A stretch of DNA of 48,156 nt from JAFARZ01 sp035651595 (GTDB lineage Bacteria; Actinomycetota; Actinomycetes; Streptosporangiales; Streptosporangiaceae): NCBI GenBank assembly GCA_035651595.1, contig DASRFJ010000160.1, positions 1-48,156 of the forward strand, in the 5' to 3' direction. Position numbers and translations under genes: made by a program. Of this stretch, positions 17,493-25,572 are shown piece by piece (positions within the stretch are counted from its first letter, which is position 1; each line of letters starts with the position of its first letter). The notes under the pieces are model-generated. The model was not told where the DNA came from. It saw only the letters and a program-made list of their open reading frames with translations, and made no database searches.

Positions 17493-17794
17493 GTTCATGA
17501 TCAAGAAGGGTTTTGCGGCCTATAGGATGCTGGTGGCTTATTCTCCTGGGCTTCGGATGTGCCGGCCCGGCCATCTGCCGCAGCCGCCTGATAGGGACTG
17601 GAGCTGGCGCGCGGCATGGGGCTGACGATGCGCCAGCGCGCCGCCTGGCTCTGCATCAATGTGGTGGATTTCCCTATCGTGGTGGACTGACCTTTGAAAA
17701 CGAGGGTCAGCCTACCACAAAGGGGTAATCCGCCACGTTGTTCGATATTTTCGCCGCCAGCGGGTCGCCTGCGAGCGCCGATCGCCTCGCCGCA
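17493..17794 (+). repeat. Long family A element, copy at 17.5 kb (one recognisable terminus)
   Basis: Near-identical, in inverted orientation, to 39220-39522. It starts with GTTCATGATCAAGAAGGGTT, then GGATGCTGGTGGCTTATTC at 17525-17543 (the terminal repeat seen at 39 kb), and runs to ATCGCCTCGCCGCA at 17794, after which similarity to the 39-kb copy is lost. Palindrome A2 (17658-17739) lies inside. The second terminal repeat is missing or eroded, so this copy is probably no longer mobile. Confidence 0.82.
17658..17739. repeat. Family A palindromic repeat, copy A2
   Basis: AATGTGGTGGATTTCCCTAT ... GGGGTAATCCGCCACGTT, with a central GACCTTTGAAAACGAGGGTC. It is the same palindrome as A1 and A3-A5 and lies inside the longer element described separately. 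Confidence 0.85.
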
Positions 17795-17965
17795 AGCCCA
17801 CATAGCAGGACAAACCAGACCGCATACCCCCCTGTATCGAGGGCCGCCCCCCGACGCCTCGCCCCGGACGATCCGCACAACGCGCGCTCCGCCCGAACCA
17901 GCAACCGAAACACGCCTGTGACGCCTGGTGAACAGCTACAGATTCGAGCCGGTGGGCTGCCTATA

Positions 17966-18022
17966 GCAGCCGGACCGCGCGATACGCCGTGAGCGCGCGT
18001 TGCTTTGGAACGCTTACATCCC
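17966..18022 (+). repeat. Family C repeat, copy C1
   Basis: GCAGCCGGACCGCGCGATAC followed by GCCGTGAGCGCGCGTTGC and a ...CGCTTACA end. It matches 32440-32498 in the same orientation with scattered substitutions. It lies 30 bp after the permease operon's end on the opposite strand. Function unknown. Confidence 0.65.
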
Positions 18023-18054
18023 GCGCCTCGGTTCGGATTGAGCTGAAGCCGCCG

Positions 18055-19503
18055 CTAACCGGGCGCGGGAACTGAGTCCGAGTCCGAGGCCTGGTCCTCG
18101 TCGCCTTCCAGCAGCGCGGACGCCATCTGGAGCGCGGCCGGGCGCACGGTGCCGAGCACCAGCTGGTAGATGAATCCGGCCGCGAGCAGGCCGAGGGTGA
18201 GCCAGGGCAGGGTGTTGTACGGGCTCGCCTGGCCCGGCCGAAGGTCACCCCAGACCGGGATGCCGAGCACCGCGATTCCGATCACCGGGACGATAACCCA
18301 CAGGAAGACGCTCTTCCGCTCACCCCGCCTGCGCAGCTTGACCCACTCCACGATCAGCGCGATGTTGGCGGCCAGGTACATGATCACCAGGCCGAGGATC
18401 CCGTACGTCGACAGGAAGCTCGACGCGGTTCCCGGATCGGTGAACGCGGTGGAGATCACGCCGATGAGAATGCTCGGCGCGACGAAGGCCACCGCCGCGA
18501 TCGCCGGGGTGCGGAACCGCGGGGAGATCGCGGCCAGCGACCGGCTCCACAGCCCGCCGCGGGCACCGGCGAAGATCACCCGGGAGGTCTGGGTGTTCGC
18601 CGCCACGTATGAGCTGGTCACGCTCGACAGGAAGATCCAGGTGATGAGCGGCGCGACGAACGGGATGAACGCCTTCGCCGCCGTGCGGAACGGGTTCGGG
18701 TCGGCGGCCAGTGCCCCCGCGTGGTTCACCCCGAACGCGATCACCAGCGCGTAGGAACCCAGCACGTAGATAATGCCGCTGACCACGACGGCGCCGATGA
18801 CTGCGATCGGCACATTCCGCCGGGGGTTCTCTGTCTCCTCCGCCAGCGGCGCCGCGGCCTCGAAGCCGCCGAAGGCGAGGACGGCGAGGCTGAACGTCAG
18901 CAGCACGTCCGTCGAGCCGTGCGGCCAGTGGAACGGCGTGGCCGAGAGCCCGGCGTGCCCGCCGCGGGCCAAGATCGTGATGCTCATCGCCAGCAGCAGG
19001 ACGACCTCGAACGCGTAAAGCGCGACGGTCACCCGGACGCCGAACCGCAGGCCGAGAACGACAGGCGCCACCACCAGTACGCCGTAAACGATGGTGATGA
19101 GCTGCGTGAACCCCCAGATGTGCGGGCTGTTGAAGACGTTCTGCGCGATGTAGCTGCCGACGAAGATGTAGATGCCGCCGAAAGCGATGATGTAGCCGAG
19201 GATCGTGATCACGCCCACGGCCACCGCGACCCGAGTCCCGATCGCACGCGTGATGTACGTGATGAACGAGCCCGCACTCGGGTAGACGCCGGCGAACTGG
19301 GCCAGGCTGCTGGCCGTGGCCACCATTCCGACCATGGAGATCAGGAAGACCAGCGGCGCCGAGGCGCCGGCCAGGCTGACCATGAGCCCGGTGGTGAAGA
19401 AGAGGTTGAAGGCAGGGGCGATCTGAGCCACGCCCGGCATGATGACGCCGAACAAGCCGAGCTGACCGCGGCGCAGCCCCGGTGACTGTCTGGTGGTGGC
19501 CAT
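18055..19503 (-). CDS. APC-superfamily amino-acid permease
   Basis: A 482-residue integral membrane protein with about 12-14 helices. The start QLGLFGVIMPGVAQIAPAFN carries the helix-1 glycine-rich substrate-binding pattern of APC transporters. LAVLAFGGFEAAAPLAEETENPRRNVP is the classic APC loop signature. The C-terminus is acidic (EGDEDQASDSDS). It is the last gene of a four-gene minus-strand operon with an M20 amidohydrolase, an alpha/beta hydrolase and a GntR regulator. It probably imports the amino acid or peptide-like substrate those enzymes act on; the specific substrate is unknown. Confidence 0.88.
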   Translation of the reverse strand: MATTRQSPGLRRGQLGLFGVIMPGVAQIAPAFNLFFTTGLMVSLAGASAPLVFLISMVGMVATASSLAQFAGVYPSAGSFITYITRAIGTRVAVAVGVITILGYIIAFGGIYIFVGSYIAQNVFNSPHIWGFTQLITIVYGVLVVAPVVLGLRFGVRVTVALYAFEVVLLLAMSITILARGGHAGLSATPFHWPHGSTDVLLTFSLAVLAFGGFEAAAPLAEETENPRRNVPIAVIGAVVVSGIIYVLGSYALVIAFGVNHAGALAADPNPFRTAAKAFIPFVAPLITWIFLSSVTSSYVAANTQTSRVIFAGARGGLWSRSLAAISPRFRTPAIAAVAFVAPSILIGVISTAFTDPGTASSFLSTYGILGLVIMYLAANIALIVEWVKLRRRGERKSVFLWVIVPVIGIAVLGIPVWGDLRPGQASPYNTLPWLTLGLLAAGFIYQLVLGTVRPAALQMASALLEGDEDQASDSDSVPAPG

Positions 19504-19505
19504 GG

Positions 19506-20309
19506 CTAGCCCTTTCGGTGCCGTGCGACGAAGGCGAGATAGGTCTGGTTGAATTCAGCGGGGTGTTCCCAGACGCAGGCGTGGCCGCCCTTGGTCGTGG
19601 CCCATTCCGAGCCCGGAACTCCCTCCTGCAGCCGCCGCGAGAGCGCGACGGGGATGAGGATGTCGTCCTCTCCGGCCAGCACCAGGCAAGGAGTGGTGAT
19701 CCCAGCCAAGCGCTCGGTGGTGTCGTGGTCCTGGATCACGGCGAGCTGCGCGAGGTACGCGTGGACCGGCTGGTCCATGTACCGCATCGCGGTCTCGAAC
19801 TCGGCAAGCTCGGCGCCGCGCTCCTCGAAGAACGACAACCCGAACGCCCAGAGCGTGACGTCACGCATGACGAACGGGACGCCGAGCACCGGGGCCAGGT
19901 CTGCCCACATGGCGAACATCCGGGAGCAGAACGGCCCGGGCGCCGCGTATGTGCAGGCGAAGGTGACGGTAGACAGGTCATCCGGATAGGCGAGCGCGTA
20001 TTCCTGGACGATCATGCCGCCCATCGAGATGCCCATCAGGTGAAAGCCGGTGACGCCCAGGTGGTCGACCAGGGCCTTCGCGTCGTCGGCGAGCATCCGG
20101 CTGGAGTACGGCCCGGCGGGTTTGGCACTGGCCCCGACTCCCCGGTTGTCGAAGCGCAGCACCCGGAAGCCCGCGGCCAGGAAGTCGTCCAGCTGGAGCG
20201 CCCACGTCTCCAGGTCGTCGGCGAGGCCGTTGATCAAGACGATCGTCTCGGGGCCGTCGCCTTCCAGCTTGTAGTTCAGCTCAATGCCGTTAACCCTGGC
20301 TACGGGCAT
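19506..20309 (-). CDS. Alpha/beta hydrolase
   Basis: A 267-residue enzyme from ATG 20309 (MPVARVNGIELNY). It has IVLINGLADDLETW for the oxyanion hole, DNRGVG, the nucleophile elbow GISMGG (S95), LAGEDDILIP for the acid and KGGHACVWEHP for the catalytic His. It resembles 3-oxoadipate enol-lactonase / carboxylesterase-type hydrolases. Its start overlaps the GntR stop by 20 bp and its stop lies 2 bp before the permease start, so it belongs to the operon. The substrate is inferred only from context (acylated amino acid or a related amide/ester). Confidence 0.87.
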   Translation of the reverse strand: MPVARVNGIELNYKLEGDGPETIVLINGLADDLETWALQLDDFLAAGFRVLRFDNRGVGASAKPAGPYSSRMLADDAKALVDHLGVTGFHLMGISMGGMIVQEYALAYPDDLSTVTFACTYAAPGPFCSRMFAMWADLAPVLGVPFVMRDVTLWAFGLSFFEERGAELAEFETAMRYMDQPVHAYLAQLAVIQDHDTTERLAGITTPCLVLAGEDDILIPVALSRRLQEGVPGSEWATTKGGHACVWEHPAEFNQTYLAFVARHRKG

Positions 20310-21075
20310 CGTTGTCCCCTCCGGTTCGCAGGTGCAGGCGGGCGCGCAATTCGGTGAGCATGCGGTCGGTGAGCGAGAAATGACCGGCCGCCAGCGTGGC
20401 GGCTCGATCCGGGTCGCCGGCGATGACCGCCTCGGCGAGCGTGGGGTGCTGCCGCAGTGCCCTGCGGCGCATTTCCGGCGTGTACGGCTCGGCGTCGAAG
20501 CCGAGGCCGACCTCGCGGCGGATGCGGGCGCTGAGGTCAACCAGGCGGACGTTGTGCGTGGCGCGCGCGATCGCCTGGTGCAGCGCGTGGTCCGCCAGCC
20601 GGGACTCGTCCCGGCCCGACGCGTGTGCGTAGTCATCGACGGCGCGGGCGATCGTGGCGATGTCGTCGCTGTCGCGCCGTTCCGCGGCGGTGCGCGCGAT
20701 CAGCTGCTCGATGAGCCGCCGGTAATCGAGGACTACCGTCAGCTCTTCCCACGCCGGATCCAGCGTGCGCTTGATCATCTCGTCCGAGCCGGGCCCGGCC
20801 CCGGTCGCGATGATCGTGCCACCGCCGCGGCCCCGCCGGGTGATCACGTAGCCGCCGGCGTGCAGCCGCTGTAGCGCCTCTCGTACCGTGGTCCGGCTCA
20901 CCTCGAGCGTCGCGGCGAGCTCGCGCTCGGGCGGCAGCCGCTGGCCCGGCTCGAACTCGCCGAGCGCGATGGCGGTCACCAGGCGCTCGGCGATCCGCTC
21001 GCCCGCCGTGCGCATGGCGACCGGCTGAAGCAGCGATCCGAAGGACTCGTCGCCGGCCGGCCCGGGCTGGGTCAC
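20290..21075 (-). CDS. FCD-domain GntR-family transcriptional regulator
   Basis: A 261-residue regulator from GTG 21075, which overlaps the M20 stop by 4 bp (GTGA). The N-terminal winged helix is GEFEPGQRLPPERELAATLE, SRTTVREALQRL, and YVITRRGRGGGT. The C-terminal FCD ligand domain has LDYRRLIEQLIARTA, DHALHQAIARATHN and ...HPTLAEAVIAGDPDRA, with the Asp/His metal-binding pattern. It is co-transcribed with the pathway genes and probably represses the operon at the inverted repeat at 22368-22394, released by a carboxylic-acid-type ligand. Confidence 0.9.
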   Translation of the reverse strand: MTQPGPAGDESFGSLLQPVAMRTAGERIAERLVTAIALGEFEPGQRLPPERELAATLEVSRTTVREALQRLHAGGYVITRRGRGGGTIIATGAGPGSDEMIKRTLDPAWEELTVVLDYRRLIEQLIARTAAERRDSDDIATIARAVDDYAHASGRDESRLADHALHQAIARATHNVRLVDLSARIRREVGLGFDAEPYTPEMRRRALRQHPTLAEAVIAGDPDRAATLAAGHFSLTDRMLTELRARLHLRTGGDNDARSQG

Positions 21076-22355
21076 CGCAGCCCCCCGCTGGCGAAGAAGC
21101 CGGCGATGAACCGCGCCATGGTCCTGGCGCCGGCCACGATGCTGGCCAGCTCCACCGCCTCGTCGGTGGCGTGGATGTTCCGGCTGCGCGGCCCGTAGGC
21201 GACCGCGGGTACCGCGAACTGGTTGAGGTAGTAGCGCGCGTCGGTGGTACTGCCCAGCGCGAACGTGCGCGGGACCTCGCCACCGTGCGCGTGCGCGTGC
21301 GCGTCGGCGAGCGCGTTGACCAGCGGGTGGGCGTCGTCGATCAGGTAGCCCTCGGCGCGGAACCCGGATGCCCGCACCCGTGGCGGATGCGTGGCGAGCC
21401 ATTGGTCCGCCGCGCTGGCCGCCTGGATTTCCGCGCGGAGCCGGGCGAGTGCCTCCTCCGGCGACAGGCGGCGCGGAAAGCCGACCCTGACCTCCATCCG
21501 CGCCCGCGCCGGGACGCTCGATGCCCAGTCGCCAGCGGCGACCACGCCGGCGTTCACGACGTAGGGCCTGGGGAGGTGCGCGAACGCGGGATCCTCGCCC
21601 GTCTTGTGGAACTCGGACTCCAGGGCGGCCAGCGCCCGGAGGATGACGGGAATACGGTCCACCGGGTTGACGGCGCGGTCCGCTGACTCGGCGTGCGCCG
21701 GAACCCCGCTGATCTCCACTTCCGCCCACAGGATGCCGACGCCGCCGAGCATCAGGCCCAGGTCAGTGGGCTCGAGCAGCACCACCGCGTCGCCAAGGAC
21801 GCCCTGCTCGCAGGCGGCCAGCGTGCCGTTGCCGGTGCATTCTTCCTCGATGACCGACAAAAACGCCAGTTCGCCGGTTATCGCGTCCGGCATCGCCTGC
21901 CGCAGCGCCGCCACGGCGAGCAGCCCCATGGCGAAGCCGCCCTTCATGTCCCCGGCACCGCGACCGGTGAGCCAGCCGTCCCGCCGGATCGGCGTGAACG
22001 GGTCTGACGTCCACGTCCGGTCATCCGCCGGTACGACGTCCACGTGCCCGTTGAGCAGCAGCGACGGCGATCTCCCCGGGTTGATCCGGCCGAGTATGTT
22101 GCGGCGGCCCGCGTAGCCGGTCTGGGCGACCCCGCCCGGGGCTCGCGAGGCGATCTCCTCCGGAACGTCAAGCGCGGTGACCTCGAATCCGATCCGGTCC
22201 AGCTCCGCCGCGACCACCTGCTGGGCGGCCATCTCGTGCCCGACCGTGCTCGGCGCGGCCGTCAGCCGCTCCAGGAACGCGAAGGCCGACTCGGCGCTGC
22301 CCGCGATGGCCGCGTCGACAGCTTCCCAGGACGAAGCGGACGAGCTGTCCGGCAT
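21072..22355 (-). CDS. M20-family peptidase/deacylase (ArgE/DapE/ACY1-like)
   Basis: A 427-residue dinuclear zinc amidohydrolase. Metal-site motifs are NGHVDVVPA (H104, D106), GRGAGDMKGG (D136), VIEEECTGNG (E170/E171), LLEPTD, and RSRNIHATDE near the C-terminus. The dimerisation insert is in the middle. Family members cleave N-acyl amino acids, succinyl-diaminopimelate or dipeptides. It is the first gene of an operon with GntR, alpha/beta hydrolase and APC permease, which suggests catabolism of an N-acylated amino acid or small peptide. No signal peptide. Confidence 0.9.
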   Translation of the reverse strand: MPDSSSASSWEAVDAAIAGSAESAFAFLERLTAAPSTVGHEMAAQQVVAAELDRIGFEVTALDVPEEIASRAPGGVAQTGYAGRRNILGRINPGRSPSLLLNGHVDVVPADDRTWTSDPFTPIRRDGWLTGRGAGDMKGGFAMGLLAVAALRQAMPDAITGELAFLSVIEEECTGNGTLAACEQGVLGDAVVLLEPTDLGLMLGGVGILWAEVEISGVPAHAESADRAVNPVDRIPVILRALAALESEFHKTGEDPAFAHLPRPYVVNAGVVAAGDWASSVPARARMEVRVGFPRRLSPEEALARLRAEIQAASAADQWLATHPPRVRASGFRAEGYLIDDAHPLVNALADAHAHAHGGEVPRTFALGSTTDARYYLNQFAVPAVAYGPRSRNIHATDEAVELASIVAGARTMARFIAGFFASGGLR

Positions 22356-22367
22356 GCGCCTACCCTC

Positions 22368-22394
22368 TGGTCTATAGGACTGATTTTTAGACCA
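22368..22394. promoter_or_regulatory. Inverted-repeat operator candidate upstream of the M20 operon
   Basis: TGGTCTA at 22368-22374 and TAGACCA at 22388-22394 form perfect 7-bp arms with a 13-bp spacer, 13 bp upstream of the first start codon. TGGTC...GACCA half-sites fit operators of the FadR/FCD branch of GntR regulators, and the operon encodes one. The A/T-rich spacer probably overlaps the promoter. Confidence 0.6.
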
Positions 22395-22465
22395 TTTTGG
22401 GTGTGCCGCCCCATGTTGTCAATGGCCTGGTCAGGAGGCCGCGGGCGGGCGATCGCCGGAGGTGA

Positions 22466-22999
22466 TTACTCCAGGGTCTGCTGCCCCGCGTCGTAGACCA
22501 GCAGGCCATCATCGCGCAGCCGCAGTCCGGGGGAGAGCCGGTGCTCCGCAAGCCGCCCGTCATGCATCAGGTGCCGGACGTCGACCCCGCGCGCGGCCAC
22601 CGCGAAATCGGCGGCCAGCCGCCGGTGACAGCGCCACCACACGCTCTCGGAGCACATCACCGCGGTGCGCTGCTGGGCGGCCTGGGCGAGCACCTCATCG
22701 AGCGCGGAACCGAACTCCGCCGTCCGCATGTGCCCGGCGTAGCCGCGGAACATCTCTTCCCGCCAGGCCGTGTCCGGCGTTTCCGGCCGCGGCTTGCGGA
22801 ATCCGCCCAGCCGCTTGTCCCAACGGTAGGCGATCCCGGCCGCGGGAAGCCACTGCTCCAGTTCGGCGCGCGCCACGTGCGGGTGGCGACGGCTGCCCGG
22901 GGCGGTCCTGATGTCGACGACCGCGGCCACTTCCGCTCCGCGCAGCAACCCCGTGATCTCCTCGGCGGTCGCGGTCCCGTGTCCGAACGTCATCAGCAT
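22466..22999 (-). CDS. DUF488-family protein
   Basis: About 177 residues from ATG 22999 (MLMTFGHGTATAEE). Hallmarks are FGHGT, VVDIRTAPGSRRHPH, RWDKRLGGFRKP and the CSESVWWRCHRRL cysteine motif near the C-terminal third. DUF488 proteins are widespread and of uncertain function. ATG 23026 is an alternative start, but family members begin at the GHGT strand. No good RBS was found. It follows, in the same direction, the decayed HTH/P450 remnant. Confidence 0.82.
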   Translation of the reverse strand: MLMTFGHGTATAEEITGLLRGAEVAAVVDIRTAPGSRRHPHVARAELEQWLPAAGIAYRWDKRLGGFRKPRPETPDTAWREEMFRGYAGHMRTAEFGSALDEVLAQAAQQRTAVMCSESVWWRCHRRLAADFAVAARGVDVRHLMHDGRLAEHRLSPGLRLRDDGLLVYDAGQQTLE

Positions 23000-23004
23000 G
23001 TCTA

Positions 23005-23652
23005 TTACAAGCGGATGGGCATGCAAAGCATGCCGCGGCTGACCGGGTTGGCCTCCATCTCGCCCGCCGCGATAGGAACGCCACCCACCGCGGTGGGTGT
23101 CACGCAGATGCGCTCCTGAACCTGGAACGAGCTGTCGAACCGCACCAGCTCGTGGATCGCACGGGCCGGTGACGACGCGTCGCGGAACGCGCGCAACGAC
23201 GAATGCGACAGCAACGCGTTGAGCCCGAGTCCGAAGAACCGCCCGGCCGAGTTGACGATCGACATCAGCGTGACGCGCAGAGAGCTGATCAGCAGGTCGC
23301 GCGGCACGGCCGCCGCCAGCGGCGACGCGCGCACATGACCGATGATCCCGTTGTCCGCGCGGCGCAGTCGCGGTAGCCGCAGACCAGCCACAGGCCCATG
23401 TCTTCGTGCCAGTAAACCGGTCGTTCCGTCCTCAGCCGGGCGTAGACGGGATACGGGTCCTCGAGGAGATCCGGGTCCAGCGGGTTGAAAAAGGGATCTG
23501 CGGCGCGGCCGGGAGACCTTGTTGCGCTCCAGATCGCTGATCGACCGGACACTCAATCCGGAGGCAGCCGCGAGTTCTTCCTGAGTCATGCCAGCCAGGT
23601 CCCGTAGCCCGGCCACCAGCCCCCCAGGCTGCCCGTGTCCACTACGCCCCAC
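23005..23652 (-). pseudogene. Decayed composite: Xre-type HTH start and cytochrome P450 fragments
   Basis: Three recognisable pieces lie in order on the minus strand. 23520-23625: LRDLAGMTQEELAAASGLSV and RSISDLERNK, an Xre-type HTH like that at the start of some large actinobacterial regulators. 23363-23498, in another frame: DPDLLEDPYPVYARLRTERP and YWHEDMGLWLV, the N-terminal beta/helix region of a P450. 23059-23295, back in the first frame: FGLGLNALLSHSSLRAFRDA, HELVRFDSSFQVQE (K-helix ExxR) and GGVPIAAGE. The I-helix, heme-cysteine loop and most of the P450 are absent. The open frame through 215 residues is accidental. The pieces are relics of two unrelated genes. Confidence 0.75.
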
Positions 23653-23655
23653 CGC

Positions 23656-23700
23656 CCGTATAGCGTCGGCCCCAGTCGATCGGGCGCCGACGCTATACGG
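23656..23700. terminator. 15-bp perfect hairpin at the 3' end of the tRNA-binding-domain gene
   Basis: CCGTATAGCGTCGGC and its exact complement at 23686-23700 enclose a 15-nt loop. The arm contains the stop codon of the minus-strand tRNA-binding-domain gene (23693-23695). Probably a terminator. Confidence 0.6.
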
Positions 23701-24103
23701 TCGGCGCCGTCAGCGGCAGTCGAGCACGCCCGGTGATCGATGCCCAGTCGTGCTCGTGGGAATCGAGGGAGTCGCCGGGCATCAGGCCGGCGTCCTCGTC
23801 GAGGAGCGCGACCCGGTCGGTGACCGACAGGTCCCAGCCAAGCTCCGCGAGGCTGCAGAGCATGCCCTCGGACACTTCGCCGCGGTAGCGCCGCCGGCGC
23901 ATCTTGCCTTGGGGCAGCCAGCATCCGGGTGGCGCCACCGGGACGAGGTCGCCCTGATCCAGGAGCGGTATGCCGCCCCATACGATCTGCGGCTGATAGT
24001 CCCGCCCGATGTCGACGTCGGCGAGCCAGATCCGGTCACCGTAAGGGTGGGGGCGGATCTTGATGATGCGCCCCACGACCACGCCTCTCGTTGCCACAAG
24101 CAC
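23693..24103 (-). CDS. Small tRNA-binding-domain (EMAP/PheT N-terminal-like) protein
   Basis: A 136-residue protein that resembles the N-terminal tRNA-binding domain of the phenylalanyl-tRNA synthetase beta chain, standing alone. Features are GVVVGRIIKIRPHPYGDRIW, LADVDIG, VPVAPPGCWLPQG, and RYRGEVSEGMLCSLAELGWD. Free-standing members (compare CsaA, Trbp111, YgjH) bind tRNA-like structures non-specifically; the role here is unknown. The start is GTG 24103, though the N-terminus could vary. It is downstream of the HTH regulator gene, in the same direction. Confidence 0.75.
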   Translation of the reverse strand: MLVATRGVVVGRIIKIRPHPYGDRIWLADVDIGRDYQPQIVWGGIPLLDQGDLVPVAPPGCWLPQGKMRRRRYRGEVSEGMLCSLAELGWDLSVTDRVALLDEDAGLMPGDSLDSHEHDWASITGRARLPLTAPTV

Positions 24104-24186
24104 GGGACGGTACCATCTGGCAATCGGCGTGCGCGGGGGGTGCGCGCATTAGTTGTAAAGTCCCGTTTCGTGAGCGTTGCCGACGG

Positions 24187-25152
24187 CTAGATGGCTACGC
24201 CTGTGGACCAGAGGGCCTCGAATGAGTTCCGTGCCCGGTGGGCGTGCAGCGGATCCATGAGCATGTCGCTGTTGGAGTCGTTGTTCGGCCGGATGATGCA
24301 GCCAAGCCACCTGTCCTCGCTCAGATAGTCGCTGATCTGCCAGTACAAGGCCGGTTCCTCTGCTTTCAGGCCGACCGTGTCGAGCTTGAGCAGCAGCACG
24401 CCGACCAGCGGCGGCGACGTGGTCCGGCGAAAGGCGCAGCTTTCCCTGACCCGGTCGCCGCCGACCTGGTCGGCCAGCAGGCGGCGGCACGCCTCCACGG
24501 TGGTTTCCATGGCGCGATCGGGGCCCGGGACGAGGAACCGGTATTCGGCACCTCGTTCCAGGTTCGCGGCGACGACGGGCAGGAAGCGGCCCGCGGCGGT
24601 GCCTTGCTCCCGGTGGATGACGTCGAACTCGAGGTTCAGGCTCAAGATGTCCGCCCTGCGGCTGTACCGCTCCAGGCGAAGCACCTCGTCGTCTTGCAGC
24701 AGTCCTTCGCGGGTCGCGGTGGGTGCGTTGGCGAGTTCGGCCGCGACCTCGTCGATCCGGTCCGCGAGCACCCGCCCGATCCGCGCCACCACGGCCGAAT
24801 GCCGGCTGCCGCGCGCCTGCACGTCGGCCAGCGCGTGGTCGACGTACCGGTAAAGCGGCCCGTAGTCGATCAGGCTGCTGGTCGGCGTGCCGTAGACCAG
24901 GTAGTCGAGGCTGACGTCGAAGAAGTCGGCAATGGCGATCAGTTTGCCGAAGCTTGGCCGGGTCTGCTCGCGGATGTACTGGGAGAGCGCCGCCGCACTG
25001 ATATCCAGGGCACTCAAGATCTTTTTTCGGTTGCGGTTGTACCCACCCCGCTCAATCAGGCTCTCCAGCATCTGCCCGAACTTGACTTCGCGACTGCGCC
25101 CTTCATTATTCGTGGCTGGCGCGCTTGCTGGGTCCTGAAGTGATCCGCCCAT
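24187..25152 (-). CDS. HTH-type regulator with unrecognised C-terminal effector domain
   Basis: A 321-residue protein. Residues ~25-90 form a lambda-repressor-like HTH (KKILSALDISAAALSQYIRE, TRPSFGKLIAIADFFDVSLDYL). The C-terminal ~200 residues are not a family I can name. They include LERYSRRADILSLNLEF, FLPVVAANLERGAEYRFLVP and an ...SEDRWLGCIIRPNNDSNSD end, loosely like phospholipase-D-fold-like regulatory domains seen in some bacterial HTH proteins. It is divergently transcribed, with a 150-bp gap, from a 70-residue membrane protein that may be its target or partner. Confidence 0.75.
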   Translation of the reverse strand: MGGSLQDPASAPATNNEGRSREVKFGQMLESLIERGGYNRNRKKILSALDISAAALSQYIREQTRPSFGKLIAIADFFDVSLDYLVYGTPTSSLIDYGPLYRYVDHALADVQARGSRHSAVVARIGRVLADRIDEVAAELANAPTATREGLLQDDEVLRLERYSRRADILSLNLEFDVIHREQGTAAGRFLPVVAANLERGAEYRFLVPGPDRAMETTVEACRRLLADQVGGDRVRESCAFRRTTSPPLVGVLLLKLDTVGLKAEEPALYWQISDYLSEDRWLGCIIRPNNDSNSDMLMDPLHAHRARNSFEALWSTGVAI

Positions 25153-25302
25153 CGTTAAGTCCTACTTACCTGGCTCCTACGGATACTGCACATATACCCG
25201 GAAGTCCGGACTAGGGCACCGGCCGAGGGGGAATCTTAAGCAACAGCGAATAGCCCTTCGGCAAGGCTAGGATCCACCACACTTCTATGGCGGGAGGAGG
25301 GT

Positions 25303-25515
25303 GTGACCGTGTCGTTCGTGGCTATTTTGGTCGGCGCCTTCGGCGTGTGGGCGGGCTGGCACTGGAAGATCCTGCACCGGGCGATGACCGACGTCGACAG
25401 ATATAAGGCGTCGGTGAAAGCAGCGCAGAAGGCGGAACGGGAGCAGTGGGGGCGGGCCCTGTTGTTCGGTGTCGCGGCGCTCATCGTCCTGGTCGCCGTG
25501 GCGAAAATGCACTGA
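25303..25515 (+). CDS. Small two-helix membrane protein
   Basis: A 70-residue protein with two predicted helices (VSFVAILVGAFGVWAGWHW and LLFGVAALIVLVAVA) separated by a charged loop (DVDRYKASVKAAQKAEREQ). A GGAGGAGGG RBS precedes GTG 25303; GTG 25309 is an alternative. No family recognised. It is divergent from the HTH regulator and followed immediately by a strong hairpin, so it forms its own short transcript. Confidence 0.75.
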   Translation: MTVSFVAILVGAFGVWAGWHWKILHRAMTDVDRYKASVKAAQKAEREQWGRALLFGVAALIVLVAVAKMH

Positions 25516-25518
25516 GAA

Positions 25519-25557
25519 CCGCCCGGTCCGCTGCCTGGGTGGCAGCGGGCCGGGCGG
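25519..25557. terminator. Bidirectional hairpin terminator between convergent genes
   Basis: 17-bp arms CCGCCCGGTCCGCTGCC and GGCAGCGGGCCGGGCGG (one G-T pair) around the loop TGGGT. It lies between the stop of the small membrane protein (25515) and the stop of the S53 protease (25573). Confidence 0.75.
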
Positions 25558-25572
25558 CAGCGTTCGCGGTTT

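Larger units (their letters stand above)
17428..18054. other. Gene-free repeat island
   Basis: About 630 bp without a supported gene. It has an AT-rich stretch (17424-17492), the long family A element with copy A2 (17493-17794), about 170 bp of unrecognised sequence, and family C copy C1 (17966-18022). The frame 17501-17878 (minus) is open, and a homologous frame is open at 39202-39477 (plus), but both are only repeat sequence. Confidence 0.6.

Noticed and set aside
17501..17878. 125-residue minus-strand frame as a real gene
   Set aside because: It is made of the repeated element; the homologous frame at 39202-39477 is open too, but high similarity of the copies explains this without selection on protein.
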